The notes: generated by a model not told the origin, from the letters alone. Counted from the stretch's first letter, positions 7,050 to 16,780 are shown. The stretch is DNA of 64,000 nt from Thermomonas sp. (GCF_019104945.1 NZ_JAHRWW010000005.1:1-64000), one strand, 5' to 3'. Numbers and translations: made by a program.

Positions 7050-9145
7050 CCTTGTTTGCCCTCTGATTGTTCAGGCGCTGCGCTCACTTTTGCGCCTACT
7101 TGTGCGCTCTCTTTTCCCCCTATAACCCCCGCGCTGAAGTCGCCGCAGTCGCCGCAACTATCAGCAGCCTGTGCGCTTAGTGCGGTAACTTGCACAGTCG
7201 CCGCAGTCGCCGCAGTCGCCGCAAGCCCGGCAAACTCTCGCCCTTTACTGGTGACATTCCAGCGCTCGCGGGGTTTGCGGTCTGCCCCTTGGTAGGTAAT
7301 GCGCTCGATATACTCGGCTCGCTCTGCCTCGCGCAGCAGCGTGAACACGTCGGCAGGCTTCCGGCTCTTGGGATAGGTTGGCTCACTGGCCAGCAGCTTG
7401 GCCGCATGGGTGCGGCTGGTGGTGGCGGTGGTGACGTGTTCGCCGCGTTCGGAAAACTCGGCAATCAGTGCCAGCAGCGCGCGCGTGTCCAGTTCTGCCA
7501 GTAGGCCAGAATCAGCAGCCACAGGGCCAGGTTGTGCATGGGACAACTGCGGCAAGCCATCCTCAGGCCAATCAAGGGACAACAGCGGGTGAACCTTCCC
7601 GAAGTTTGTTTTCTGGTGCGATAGCTTCAGCTCGCCCGATTCATCGCGCACCATGAACAACCGCGAACGCGCGCTGTTATGCCATGCCGTTGAGCCGCTA
7701 TAGCCTTCACCATTGGCCGCCTTGCCTGCCCGGCTGGTGTTCTTGTCCACATGCGCCAACAGCAACACAGCAGCATCATTGGCTTTTGCAATGCGCCCTA
7801 GTGAACGCATGAAAGCGCGCACCTGCCGCCGGTTGATTTCGTCGCCTCCGAACGTATCGCTGGCATTGTCCACAATCACCAGCCCAGCCCCTTCGGCCAT
7901 CGCCTCCAACCGGGTATAGGTCGGGGTCACGCTTCCCGCATCACGTGCGGTGGTGGTGAACAACTCCGGCGACTCGGTGCCGTCCACAATCACCAAATGC
8001 CCTTCAAGCTCTGCCGGTTCAATGAACCATTGCTTGCAGATCGTTTCTAGCCGGTGGCGAACAATTGCCCCATCATCTTCGAAGCTCGCAAACAGCACGC
8101 GGCAGCGTTCGGTTTCAATGCCGAATAGTTCCTGCCCGGTGGCTACGGCAACCGCGAGCATTAGCGCAATGGTGCTCTTACCAGTGCCACCATGCGCACC
8201 CAGCAGCGCCACCACGCCACGCGGCAGATAGTGGCCCCAGACGAAACGCGGCGGCTTGCTTGGATTGGTCAGCACGTCGCCAACCGATACCGGCAGCAGT
8301 AGCGGTTCCGCTTCCTCGCCCGTGTCCGGCTCACCTTCATGATTCGGTGACGCCATTCCAGCCGCGTAGGCGCTGGCGAGTGTGGCCACTATCTCGCCAT
8401 CCTCAAGCCCGGCAGCGCGCGCTGCACGGGTCAATACATGCTCACACTGGCCCCAATCCAGCCGCCCGGCAGCGGCCAGCCGGGCAAGCCCGTAGGCGGC
8501 GGCGTTGAGTTCGTCATTGCGCGCACCCTCAGCAGCACTTAGAACGGCACTTGTGGCACGTTCCAGCGCGCGCGTGGTGTAGGCGTCGGCAGTGCCGCCG
8601 GTGGCGCTTGTGGCGCGTTCTGCGGCCTCTGGTGCTGGCTTGGAAATAGCAGTAAGCAACCATTGCGGCGCGTCGGCAATCTCTGGCAATTCGCCCGTGT
8701 CGGGTTGCCAGTCATTCCAGTGCCAGTTCTTGCCGTCCAGTGTTGACGGTTCGGCGACGATGAAGCCGCCCGCCGCGCGCACGTCCAGCCCCGGCATAAT
8801 GCCTACGCGGTTGCCCAGCTTGACACCCTCGGGCTTCCTGAAAACGATATGACGCCCTCCACTTGGGGTTTCAGCGGTCAGCGTGGCCGGTAGTTCGCCA
8901 TACTTGGCCTCTAACCCCTCGAGCGTGTCCATACCATTGGCGCCATTCTTCACGTCAACATCCAGCACAAACAGGCCAGCGCCAAAGGTCAGCCCGATAT
9001 TGCCGCCGTGCATTGCGAACGCCTCCGGTGTTGTGCCAGTCTGCCAGCCCTTGCAGGCCGGGTGCTTGCTGTTTGACAGAATCGGCAGCGGGATAAAACC
9101 CGCCGCCTGATACATGGCCGCGTATGTCTGCAGGCTGGCGTTCAT
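7046..9145 (-). CDS. Primase-polymerase (N-term) / RepA-like AAA helicase replication protein
   Basis: PrimPol-like LFVLDVDVKNG and SGGRHIVF; Walker A LLGAHGGTGKSTIALMLA; Walker B LVIVDNASD. Confidence 0.88.
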   Translation of the reverse strand: MNASLQTYAAMYQAAGFIPLPILSNSKHPACKGWQTGTTPEAFAMHGGNIGLTFGAGLFVLDVDVKNGANGMDTLEGLEAKYGELPATLTAETPSGGRHIVFRKPEGVKLGNRVGIMPGLDVRAAGGFIVAEPSTLDGKNWHWNDWQPDTGELPEIADAPQWLLTAISKPAPEAAERATSATGGTADAYTTRALERATSAVLSAAEGARNDELNAAAYGLARLAAAGRLDWGQCEHVLTRAARAAGLEDGEIVATLASAYAAGMASPNHEGEPDTGEEAEPLLLPVSVGDVLTNPSKPPRFVWGHYLPRGVVALLGAHGGTGKSTIALMLAVAVATGQELFGIETERCRVLFASFEDDGAIVRHRLETICKQWFIEPAELEGHLVIVDGTESPELFTTTARDAGSVTPTYTRLEAMAEGAGLVIVDNASDTFGGDEINRRQVRAFMRSLGRIAKANDAAVLLLAHVDKNTSRAGKAANGEGYSGSTAWHNSARSRLFMVRDESGELKLSHQKTNFGKVHPLLSLDWPEDGLPQLSHAQPGPVAADSGLLAELDTRALLALIAEFSERGEHVTTATTSRTHAAKLLASEPTYPKSRKPADVFTLLREAERAEYIERITYQGADRKPRERWNVTSKGREFAGLAATAATAATVQVTALSAQAADSCGDCGDFSAGVIGGKESAQVGAKVSAAPEQSEGKQG

Positions 9146-9462
9146 TCTTCCGCCTCCCGTAGCAGCACATAGCGGCCAGCGTTGCGGTGCCAGTAGCCGT
9201 TATCGTCGGTGTAAGGCTCGCGTGCGGTCAGAATTACATGCCCTTGTGCGCGCAATTCCATAACGCGCGGCGCAGGGCAAAAAATCCCAAATTTGCGCAG
9301 CTCCGCCGTTGAACGTGGCGCTTCACGCAACAACGCCAGCACGCGGGCTTGTTGTGCCCCTGTGGCCGTTGATTTGCTATGCTTAGCAGCGTAGTAGCTT
9401 TGTGATTGCTCGACACTCAGCCCGGCGCCTACCGGGCTTTGTCGTTTCTGGATTGCGGCCAT
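9142..9462 (-). CDS. Winged-helix/HTH domain protein
   Basis: ARVLALLREAPRSTAELRKFGIFCPAPRVMELRAQGHVI; 4-bp overlap with the primase gene. Confidence 0.65.
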   Translation of the reverse strand: MAAIQKRQSPVGAGLSVEQSQSYYAAKHSKSTATGAQQARVLALLREAPRSTAELRKFGIFCPAPRVMELRAQGHVILTAREPYTDDNGYWHRNAGRYVLLREAEE

Positions 9463-9464
9463 GG

Positions 9465-9713
9465 TCAGGCCACCTTTGCGGCTTCAGCCGCCAGCCGTTC
9501 CGGCAAGGTGCGCAGACTGTCCAGATAGACATAGCGCCTCTGGCCAATGCGGAAAGTGTCTATCAGGCCAGCCTTGGCCAAATCAAAAGCAACAGATCGG
9601 CTAATGCCGTACTCACGGCAGGTTTCAACCATCGGTCGATAGGTAGGGGTTTGCGTGTTCATTTGCGCCTCATTGCGAGGCTTGCGGCAAGCAATCAGAT
9701 GGGCTTGGCGCAA
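9465..9713 (-). CDS. AlpA/excisionase-like small HTH protein
   Basis: YRPMVETCREYGISRSVAFDLAKAGLIDTFRIGQRRYVYLDSLRTL: MerR/AlpA-type HTH followed by a wing. Confidence 0.7.
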   Translation of the reverse strand: MRQAHLIACRKPRNEAQMNTQTPTYRPMVETCREYGISRSVAFDLAKAGLIDTFRIGQRRYVYLDSLRTLPERLAAEAAKVA

Positions 9714-10100
9714 GCAATTAGTGCCGCTTTCGCAGCATTGCTTGATCGCCAGCCGATCCCCGGCCTATTACGTAGCGGCTCGCGCAAGTACCGAGCCCCG
9801 GTACTGCACCATCATCGCTAACGGCTATCGTTCGAGTAGTAGTTCACCCATCCCGGGCTTACCCAATAGCCTGATCTATATCTACTCTTCCCGAGAAAAT
9901 GCAGTTCGGACTATCAGCTACTGAATTACGTCCCGCACAACGGCTAAGGACACGGGCAAATTATCTCCAATATCTTTCCATGTCAACACAACAAATATCC
10001 GCACCAGCGCCGCAGGGTAATGGCGTTTTCGCCCCGTCGGACTAGGTTCGGGTGTTCGGTTAGGCCGTCGCCTTCCTACGGGGTCACGGTGTCAGTGTTG

Positions 10101-11279
10101 CTACAGTGCTAGCCCGGCCAGCGCTTGCGCCGCTCGATTGCGTTGCAGGTGGCCGTAGTGCTTTTCAATCATCGCCACCGACGTTCCCGAGACTTGCGCC
10201 ACGGTCAGCAGGTCTAGCCCGCCCTGCACTAGGTCGGTAATCGTGGAATGGCGCAGCGTGTAGGCCACCACTTCAGCGGGCAGCTTCGCCTTTTTCGCCG
10301 CCGCCTTGATCGGGTCTTTCCACATGTACGCCTGCCACGCGGCACCATCGACACGGGCAAACAGCGGTGCCGCTGGCAGCTTGTACCTAGCCTGTGCTTT
10401 CAGCATCGCCAAGGTTTCACCCTCAACCAGAATGGCCCGCCCCTCGCCCGCCTTGTCGCGTTCGATAACCAGCTCCCCGCGCCGTGCGTCAAAGTCGCCC
10501 GCCTTCAGCCCCGCTAGTGCGCCCGGCCGCAACGGCAGCAGACAAAGCCCACGTGCGAACGCTCGCACATCTTCCGGCAGATGATCCAACAGCGCGCGCC
10601 GCTGCGCCTTGTCCAGATAGATATTGCGGCGTCCATCAGCCTTTTTCGTCGGACGCAGGGCCACCCGCCACGCTTGATCGTTCAAGGCGTCGCCATGATC
10701 CAGCGCTAGATTCAGCGCCGCCCGTAGTGGCACCATGTCGCGGTTCACGGTGCCCGCCGAACGCGGCCGATAGATCGGTTCCCCCTTCGGGTTCTTCGCC
10801 ACCAGCGCGGGCATGGCTTCCAACCGCTTCCGCCAGTTCTGCACCTGTACCCGCGTCAACTTGGCCACCTGCACCTTTGCAATGGCATCGTTATACACGG
10901 TGCGCGCAAATCTGCCTGCCGCTTCCGCGTTGCCCTCGGCGTAGCGCTCGCACGCCTGCCGAACGGTAATGCTCTCTTTTGAGCCACCGCCACTCAGGTG
11001 GTTAAACCATTCTTCGGCCTCGCGCTTGGCCGCATCGAAGCGCTTACTCGGCGCTAGCGTTCCGAAGTCGCCTAGAGTGCGGCTAGGCTTCGCGCCCGTG
11101 TCCACGTCATGGAAGCGTGCCAACCATGTGCCTTGCCCCGTGCCCACAGACGGCCGAAAGCCTAGATAGCGCCCAGACGATAGCGCTTGCCAATACGGCT
11201 CCTTGCTTGCACGCGGTTTCAACTTGTCGCGGCTATCAACCGTCTTAAGGTCAATCCCGCGCGCTTTCCGAAGGTTCAT
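10101..11279 (-). CDS. Tyrosine recombinase / phage-type integrase
   Basis: LCLLPLRPGALAGL, AYTLRHSTITDLVQGG, MIEKHYGHL catalytic motifs; start chosen at MNLRKARG because the longer ORF start (11375) would include the 27-bp repeat that is noncoding at the other end. Confidence 0.9.
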   Translation of the reverse strand: MNLRKARGIDLKTVDSRDKLKPRASKEPYWQALSSGRYLGFRPSVGTGQGTWLARFHDVDTGAKPSRTLGDFGTLAPSKRFDAAKREAEEWFNHLSGGGSKESITVRQACERYAEGNAEAAGRFARTVYNDAIAKVQVAKLTRVQVQNWRKRLEAMPALVAKNPKGEPIYRPRSAGTVNRDMVPLRAALNLALDHGDALNDQAWRVALRPTKKADGRRNIYLDKAQRRALLDHLPEDVRAFARGLCLLPLRPGALAGLKAGDFDARRGELVIERDKAGEGRAILVEGETLAMLKAQARYKLPAAPLFARVDGAAWQAYMWKDPIKAAAKKAKLPAEVVAYTLRHSTITDLVQGGLDLLTVAQVSGTSVAMIEKHYGHLQRNRAAQALAGLAL

Positions 11280-11306
11280 TGCGGCCTCTTTCACTACGCC
11301 TAAATG

Positions 11307-11333
11307 GCGAGTATGGAAAGAGTATGGAAAACC
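11307..11333 (+). repeat. 27-bp element-end repeat, right copy, upstream of integrase
   Basis: Identical to 5952-5978, same orientation. Confidence 0.93.
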
Positions 11334-11413
11334 ATAGGCGTCTGCAAGAGTCCACGGTGTAATTAAATCAATCACTTACATACAACACGGACGCCTAAAA
11401 ACCCAATTTTTAA

Positions 11414-11461
11414 GCCTTCACACGGCAAGGGTCGCAGGTTCGAACCCTGCACCGCCCACCA
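11414..11461 (+). repeat. att direct repeat, right copy (tRNA-Val 3' fragment)
   Basis: 48 bp identical to 5862-5909; lacks the tRNA 5' half. Confidence 0.95.
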
Positions 11462-11469
11462 AATAAATC

Positions 11470-11490
11470 AACGGCTTAGGCCGTTTTTTT
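11470..11490 (+). terminator. Second copy of the tRNA-Val terminator
   Basis: AACGGC-TTAG-GCCGTT plus T run, same as 5918-5938. Confidence 0.8.
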
Positions 11491-11542
11491 ATGCCTGATT
11501 TTTGGCTCGCGCAGCGCGCTTCGATACATTTTTCTGCGCAAA

Positions 11543-11573
11543 CAAAAACCCCAGCGCAAGGCCGGGGTTTTTG
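11543..11573 (-). terminator. Terminator (potentially bidirectional) of the rpsF-rpsR-rplI operon
   Basis: CAAAAACCCC...GGGGTTTTTG inverted repeat with T runs on both strands. Confidence 0.75.
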
Positions 11574-11612
11574 TTGCTCAGACGCGAATGCAGACGCATT
11601 CGCAGAAGGGCA

Positions 11613-12068
11613 TTAGGCGTGCTCAGGAACGATCACAACCTTGACGGTGGAGTTGACGTCCGCATGCAGGTGCACGTGCACTTCGAACTCACCCACGTTA
11701 CGCAGCGGGCCTTCGCCCATCACCACTTCCGACTTGTGGAACTCAACACCCAGCTGCTTGCTGAGGGCGGTGGCGATTTCGCGCGGGCCCACCGAACCAA
11801 ACAGCTTGCCTTCCGGCGAAGCATTGGCCGAGATGCTGATACTGACGTCAGCCAACTTCGCCAGACGGCCGTTCGCCGCAGACAGCGAGGCAGCGGCTTT
11901 GGCTTCGTACTCAGCGCGCTTGGCTTCAAACTCAGCCAAATTAGCAGCAGTGGCCGGAACGGCCTTGCCCTGCGGCACGAGGAAGTTACGGCCGTAGCCC
12001 GGCTTCACGTCAACGGTGTCGCCAAGACCACCGAGGTTGGTGACTTTTTGCAGAAGAATCAGTTTCAT
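11613..12068 (-). CDS. rplI: 50S ribosomal protein L9
   Basis: [36 protein letters not shown]. Confidence 0.98.
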   Translation of the reverse strand: MKLILLQKVTNLGGLGDTVDVKPGYGRNFLVPQGKAVPATAANLAEFEAKRAEYEAKAAASLSAANGRLAKLADVSISISANASPEGKLFGSVGPREIATALSKQLGVEFHKSEVVMGEGPLRNVGEFEVHVHLHADVNSTVKVVIVPEHA

Positions 12069-12138
12069 TTTGGAACTCCGTATTCGTTAGCGGCACAGGG
12101 ATGCGCCGCAACGGTTGCTGTCCGAATGGACGGAAAAA

Positions 12139-12369
12139 TCAGACGTTGTGGTTGTCCGTGTACGGGATCAGAGCTAAGAAGCGCGCGCGCTTAACGGCGG
12201 CCTGCAGCTGGCGCTGGTACTTGGACTTGGTGCCAGTGATACGGCTCGGCACGATCTTGCCGGTTTCCGTGATGTACTGACGCAGGGTGTTGAGATCCTT
12301 GTAGTCGATCTCGGTCACGCCTTCGGCGGTGAATTTGCAGAACTTGCGACGACGGAAGAACTTAGACAT
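12139..12369 (-). CDS. rpsR: 30S ribosomal protein S18
   Basis: [44 protein letters not shown]. Confidence 0.98.
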   Translation of the reverse strand: MSKFFRRRKFCKFTAEGVTEIDYKDLNTLRQYITETGKIVPSRITGTKSKYQRQLQAAVKRARFLALIPYTDNHNV

Positions 12370-12380
12370 GGTTGGGCTCC

Positions 12381-12812
12381 TCAGGCTGCGTCAAGATCGG
12401 CGGAATCAGAATCGGAATCAGAGTCGCCAGTGCCAACGGCATTGTCGCTCTCATCGTCACGGCGACGACGGTCGGGTTTATCACCCTTTTCGTCCTTGTT
12501 CTTCATGATCAAGGACTGCTCGGTCACGGCGTCGTCTCGACGCATCACCAAGTGACGCAGGATGGCGTCGTTGAAGCGGAAGGTTTCCACCAGCTCGTCG
12601 AGCACAGACTGCTCGGCCTCGATGTTCAGCAGCACGTAGTGCGCCTTGACCAAGTTCTGAATCGGGTAAGCCAACTGACGGCGCCCCCAATCTTCTAGGC
12701 GGTGAATTTTGCCGTTACCAGCTTCAATCGCGCTTTTATAGCGTTCGATCATGGCCGGAACCTGCTCGCTCTGATCCGGATGGACCAGGAACACGATTTC
12801 GTAATGACGCAT
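12381..12812 (-). CDS. rpsF: 30S ribosomal protein S6
   Basis: [25 protein letters not shown]...[18 protein letters not shown]. Confidence 0.98.
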   Translation of the reverse strand: MRHYEIVFLVHPDQSEQVPAMIERYKSAIEAGNGKIHRLEDWGRRQLAYPIQNLVKAHYVLLNIEAEQSVLDELVETFRFNDAILRHLVMRRDDAVTEQSLIMKNKDEKGDKPDRRRRDDESDNAVGTGDSDSDSDSADLDAA

Positions 12813-12830
12813 TGTCGTTTCCTTATGGAT

Positions 12831-12858
12831 GGCAGCAGGCGGATGCCTGCCGGAAGCC
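12831..12858 (-). promoter_or_regulatory. Candidate S6:S18-binding leader hairpin of rpsF
   Basis: Minus strand GGC-TTCCG-GCAGGC-ATCC-GCCTGC-T-GCC: stem with asymmetric CCG-containing internal loop directly upstream of rpsF. Confidence 0.45.
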
Positions 12859-13067
12859 CTCGGCCACCTGTTTCAACACTGAAACCGGCGCGTTCGAGCA
12901 AGAACTCCCGCAACGGGGAGCCGCCCATTATGGCAAATCAATGAGTTGCGCGCAAACACTAGGCAACACCTGGCTACAACCTGCAATTTTTTGGTTCATT
13001 TCAGCCGCATTGCTCCGGTAAACTGCGAAGCTCTATTGGCAATTGCAGCATTTAGGACTCAACAACA

Positions 13068-14468
13068 ATGACGACGATGTCGGTGGCCCAGCTTTTAGCA
13101 GGACACGCCCCTGAGGGTGGCCAGGTTTCCGTACGTGGCTGGGTGCGCACCCGCCGCGATTCTAAAGCCGGGCTAAGTTTCGTCAATGTCAGCGACGGCT
13201 CCTGCTTTGCGCCTATCCAAGTGGTTGCAACCGATGCGCTGAACAATTACGAATCTGAGGTGAAGCACCTAACCACCGGTTGCTCGGTGATTGCCACCGG
13301 CACCTTGGTGAAGTCGCAAGGCCAAGGGCAGAGTTTTGAAGTACAGGCATCGCATATTGAAGTAGTGGGCTGGGTGGATGACCCGCTCACCTACCCCATG
13401 CAGCCCAAGCAGCATTCGCTGGAATACCTGCGCGAGTTCGCCCACCTACGCCCGCGCACTAATCTTTTTGGCGCGGTAACGCGCATTCGCCATTGCCTGG
13501 CGCAGGCGGTGCACCGCTTCTTCCACGAACGCGAGTTCTACTGGATCAGCACGCCGATCATCACCACCAGTGATGCCGAAGGTGCCGGTCAAATGTTCCG
13601 CGTCTCCACGCTGGACACCGCCAACCTGCCGCGCGACGGCAAGGGCAATGTGGACTTTTCCCGCGACTTTTTCGGCAAGGAAACCTTCCTCACCGTCTCC
13701 GGCCAGCTCAATGTCGAGGCCTATTGCCTGAGCCTGAGCAAGGTTTACACCTTCGGCCCCACCTTCCGCGCCGAAAATAGCAACACCACCCGCCATTTGG
13801 CCGAATTCTGGATGATCGAACCGGAGATCGCGTTTGCCGATCTCAACGACGATGCCAATCTTGCTGAAGAGTTTTTGAAGTACCTATTTAAGGCTGTTCT
13901 GAACGAGCGCGCCGACGATATGGCCTTCATTGCCGAACGCGTGCAAAAAGATGCCATTACACGCCTTGAAGCCTTCATCAACGCACCGTTTGAGCGCATT
14001 GATTATTCCGACGCTATTACTCTGCTGCAGAAGTCGGGCAAGAAGTTTGATTTCCCAGTGGAATGGGGGCTTGACCTACAAACCGAGCACGAGCGCTGGC
14101 TAACCGAAGAACACGTGGGCCGCCCGGTGGTGGTGATGAACTACCCGGAACAAATCAAAGCCTTCTATATGCGCATGAACGACGACGGCAAAACCGTGGC
14201 CGCGATGGATGTGCTGGCCCCCGGCATTGGTGAAATCATCGGCGGCAGCCAGCGCGAGGAACGCCTCGACGTACTCGATGCGCGTATGGCGCAGTTTGGT
14301 CTCGACCCGGCGCATTACAGCTGGTACCGCGACTTCCGTCGCTACGGCACGGTGCCGCACGCCGGCTTTGGCCTCGGCTTCGAGCGCTTGGTAGTGTATG
14401 TCTGCGGCCTAGCAAATATCCGCGACGCAATTGCCTACCCGCGCGCACCGGGCAGCGCTGAGTTCTAA
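13068..14468 (+). CDS. asnS: Asparaginyl-tRNA synthetase
   Basis: [25 protein letters not shown]...[22 protein letters not shown]...[27 protein letters not shown]. Confidence 0.97.
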   Translation: MTTMSVAQLLAGHAPEGGQVSVRGWVRTRRDSKAGLSFVNVSDGSCFAPIQVVATDALNNYESEVKHLTTGCSVIATGTLVKSQGQGQSFEVQASHIEVVGWVDDPLTYPMQPKQHSLEYLREFAHLRPRTNLFGAVTRIRHCLAQAVHRFFHEREFYWISTPIITTSDAEGAGQMFRVSTLDTANLPRDGKGNVDFSRDFFGKETFLTVSGQLNVEAYCLSLSKVYTFGPTFRAENSNTTRHLAEFWMIEPEIAFADLNDDANLAEEFLKYLFKAVLNERADDMAFIAERVQKDAITRLEAFINAPFERIDYSDAITLLQKSGKKFDFPVEWGLDLQTEHERWLTEEHVGRPVVVMNYPEQIKAFYMRMNDDGKTVAAMDVLAPGIGEIIGGSQREERLDVLDARMAQFGLDPAHYSWYRDFRRYGTVPHAGFGLGFERLVVYVCGLANIRDAIAYPRAPGSAEF

Positions 14469-14485
14469 CGCATTAAAGGGCTGCA

Positions 14486-14803
14486 ATGGATTCCGACTTA
14501 ATCCTATTTCTTGCACTAACCTGCTTTGCTATCGCTATTGCAGGCGCCACCGCCTTTTTGATTTTTTGGCCGCTGGCGCTTGTGCATATCCGCGACAAAC
14601 ATCCGCAGATCACCGCCGTATTAGGACAAGGTGCATTTCTCAAACCCACCGCGCTTTGGTGGTTATTGCGCGGCGGTTATCGCAGCAGCCCCGATCGTAA
14701 TTTATCTGGGCTTGCCACACCCGCACGCATCGCCCTGTCGGTCATTTTGTTCGGCATCGCGATGGGCGGGGTGTTATGGGTCATTGGCAGGGCAATGGAA
14801 TGA
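14486..14803 (+). CDS. Small membrane protein of unknown function
   Basis: Two or more hydrophobic segments; tightly downstream of asnS. Confidence 0.6.
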   Translation: MDSDLILFLALTCFAIAIAGATAFLIFWPLALVHIRDKHPQITAVLGQGAFLKPTALWWLLRGGYRSSPDRNLSGLATPARIALSVILFGIAMGGVLWVIGRAME

Positions 14804-15108
14804 ATCAATCAATCAACGATAGCTGGTGGCTCGCCAGCCTTGGCCGCACTCTTGTATGGGCGCGTTTGCGCGAGCGTGACGCAGGCACAGCCGAAGTCTT
14901 TGATAGCGACGGCAACACGCTGGCTTATGACAGCATGGATACTGCCCGCGCAGCGCTTATGGACGCTGAATTTGTGGAATACAGCGGCATCGATGAAGAA
15001 GATGCGCTTGCGCGTGGATTTTCGCTGCAGGAAGTTTCACCCCCTGCAGCCGCTAGCGATATCGAACTACGCGGCAAGATGATCCAACAGCTCGGTACGC
15101 GCGCCTAA
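14800..15108 (+). CDS. Conserved-type hypothetical protein
   Basis: ORF overlapping the upstream gene by 4 bp; probable start MNQSINDSWW. Confidence 0.6.
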   Translation: MNQSINDSWWLASLGRTLVWARLRERDAGTAEVFDSDGNTLAYDSMDTARAALMDAEFVEYSGIDEEDALARGFSLQEVSPPAAASDIELRGKMIQQLGTRA

Positions 15109-16766
15109 GGCGGATCGACGGAAGGCGGCGGGCGCACACTGCCGTTGTCTTCCTGTAATTCAGGCTTGAACGGAATATCCGGGGCTTTGCGCCCTGTTGC
15201 CGGCTGCTCGTTGACATCGGGATTGACCGGCATACAGCCGCCACCAAACTGCAGCAGCGACACAACGCAGTGCAGTTTGAGTTTCGTGCCAGGAATGGGG
15301 ATTGAAAGCTGTTTGATACCGCGCCGCACCCATTCTTGAAGCAGCGTCCCTTCAGGAATCCAATATTGGTCGAAGCGTGTGCCTTTGTATTCCAGCCCCG
15401 GCCGTTTCAACCATGTTCCAGAGCGATCAAGATCGACCACGTTATTTTTTGACCACTGATCTGGCAGGCGCGCGCTGCCATCGTCGTTAAATAACCCGGG
15501 TTTTCCATTTCCATGCGTACCCGCGCCATTACCTGTGCCGGCCACGTTGCGCTTTGAGGCACCCCAATCATCTGTTTTGGCCTGCCCCGGCCAGCCCCCG
15601 GCGGCGGGCTTCGCGCCCGGGCCTGCGCCAGTGCCCGCCTGTGTCACGCCGCGCCCATCCACCGCTGCAGCACGAGCACCCTGCCCGGTGTTTGTTTGTG
15701 CATGCCCCGCAGCAGCGGCCGTCGCTTGATCCCCCGCAGCATTGTCTTTACCGGTGGCTAGCGGCAGTTCACGCGCGGCTGTACGTAGCTGCGGCACTTT
15801 CGCCTCCGCCTGCGCAGCAGCCGTAGGTGCAGCCAGTGTTTTTACCTGCGTAGCCGCATTCGGCACGAACACCTCAATCGCCTGCGCCTGCTGCCTTAGT
15901 ACGGGTGTTTTGAGATTGGCTTCCGCCGTTTTCACCTGCAAGGTACGCACCGGCTGCGCGTGCAGCACTTCAATTTGCGTCGGCTGCTGCTTTGGCTGCG
16001 CGTCTTGCAACGTCGTAACAGGTGTTTTGATCGCCAGCTCCCGCGGCGGAGGTAGCTGGAAACTCTCGGGCTGCGGCTCTTTGACCTCAGTCACCTGCAA
16101 GGGCTGCGCAGCGGGAAGGGAAAGCTCCGGCGTTGGCTTACTTAGATCAATTGATGCCATCTCAGGGACGTGCACCGTTTCAGGCAAAGCCTCGGCCGTT
16201 TGCGCCTCAGGCGGCGATACTGACTTTACTGCCTCCGTATTAGGCACATTTGCAGTCGTGGCCGGGGCTGCTGAAGCCGTCGACGTGTTCGCTGCCTGCC
16301 CCGCATTAGCCAGTGCGCCGCCACCTTCTTCTGCATTGCCGCGCCCAATAAATTCAACCTGGACAACCTGCCCTTCTTCCTCCGGCGTCTGCTCCAGCGC
16401 CACAAAGCGCAGATACATCATCCACAGCAACAGCGCCGTGACGAGCAGATGGAACACGATATCCACGACCCCGACACCAATGCGCAGCACGCGCTCCTCA
16501 CGCGGGTCATGCGGCCGCGCAAGTGCACGCAGGTGAAAAAACGGGATGCCTAATTTCAGTGCTTTGCTTTGCGTATAGGTCAGCCGCTGCGCCAGCGCCC
16601 CTACCCATTCTTCAGCGCGGCCTCGCGCCGCTTGCGCACGTCGCTTCGACTGCCCTTGTGCAAACCACTGCGCCCAGCCCACGGGCAATTCACCAGCATC
16701 TTGCTGGCCACGTTTGCGCAAACGCCGCTGGTTGAGTGCGGCGATGACGTCATCAGCTGTCGTCAC
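15105..16766 (-). CDS. Large hypothetical protein with one TM helix and Ala/Gln/Thr-rich linker
   Basis: TM LVTALLLWMMYLRFV; long low-complexity segment; structured C-terminus. Confidence 0.6.
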   Translation of the reverse strand: MTTADDVIAALNQRRLRKRGQQDAGELPVGWAQWFAQGQSKRRAQAARGRAEEWVGALAQRLTYTQSKALKLGIPFFHLRALARPHDPREERVLRIGVGVVDIVFHLLVTALLLWMMYLRFVALEQTPEEEGQVVQVEFIGRGNAEEGGGALANAGQAANTSTASAAPATTANVPNTEAVKSVSPPEAQTAEALPETVHVPEMASIDLSKPTPELSLPAAQPLQVTEVKEPQPESFQLPPPRELAIKTPVTTLQDAQPKQQPTQIEVLHAQPVRTLQVKTAEANLKTPVLRQQAQAIEVFVPNAATQVKTLAAPTAAAQAEAKVPQLRTAARELPLATGKDNAAGDQATAAAAGHAQTNTGQGARAAAVDGRGVTQAGTGAGPGAKPAAGGWPGQAKTDDWGASKRNVAGTGNGAGTHGNGKPGLFNDDGSARLPDQWSKNNVVDLDRSGTWLKRPGLEYKGTRFDQYWIPEGTLLQEWVRRGIKQLSIPIPGTKLKLHCVVSLLQFGGGCMPVNPDVNEQPATGRKAPDIPFKPELQEDNGSVRPPPSVDPP

Positions 16767-16780
16767 GCGCGCGCCGTCCC

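Larger units (their letters stand above)
5862..11461. mobile_element. Small (~5.6 kb) integrative element / phage-satellite-like island in tRNA-Val
   Basis: 48-bp perfect direct repeats (5862-5909 and 11414-11461) of the tRNA-Val 3' end flank integrase, AlpA-like, HTH, primase-helicase and DUF5681 genes. Confidence 0.93.

Noticed and set aside
11280-11375. N-terminal extension of integrase in the ORF track (MIDLITPWTLADAYGFPYSFHTRHLGVVKEAA)
   Set aside because: It would translate the 27-bp repeat that is clearly noncoding at the left end; MNLRKARGIDLK is a more likely start.
11414-11461. Possible second tRNA-Val gene
   Set aside because: Only the 3' 48 bp (part of anticodon arm, variable loop, T-arm, acceptor 3' strand) is present; there is no 5' acceptor strand or D-arm. 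It is the att remnant.
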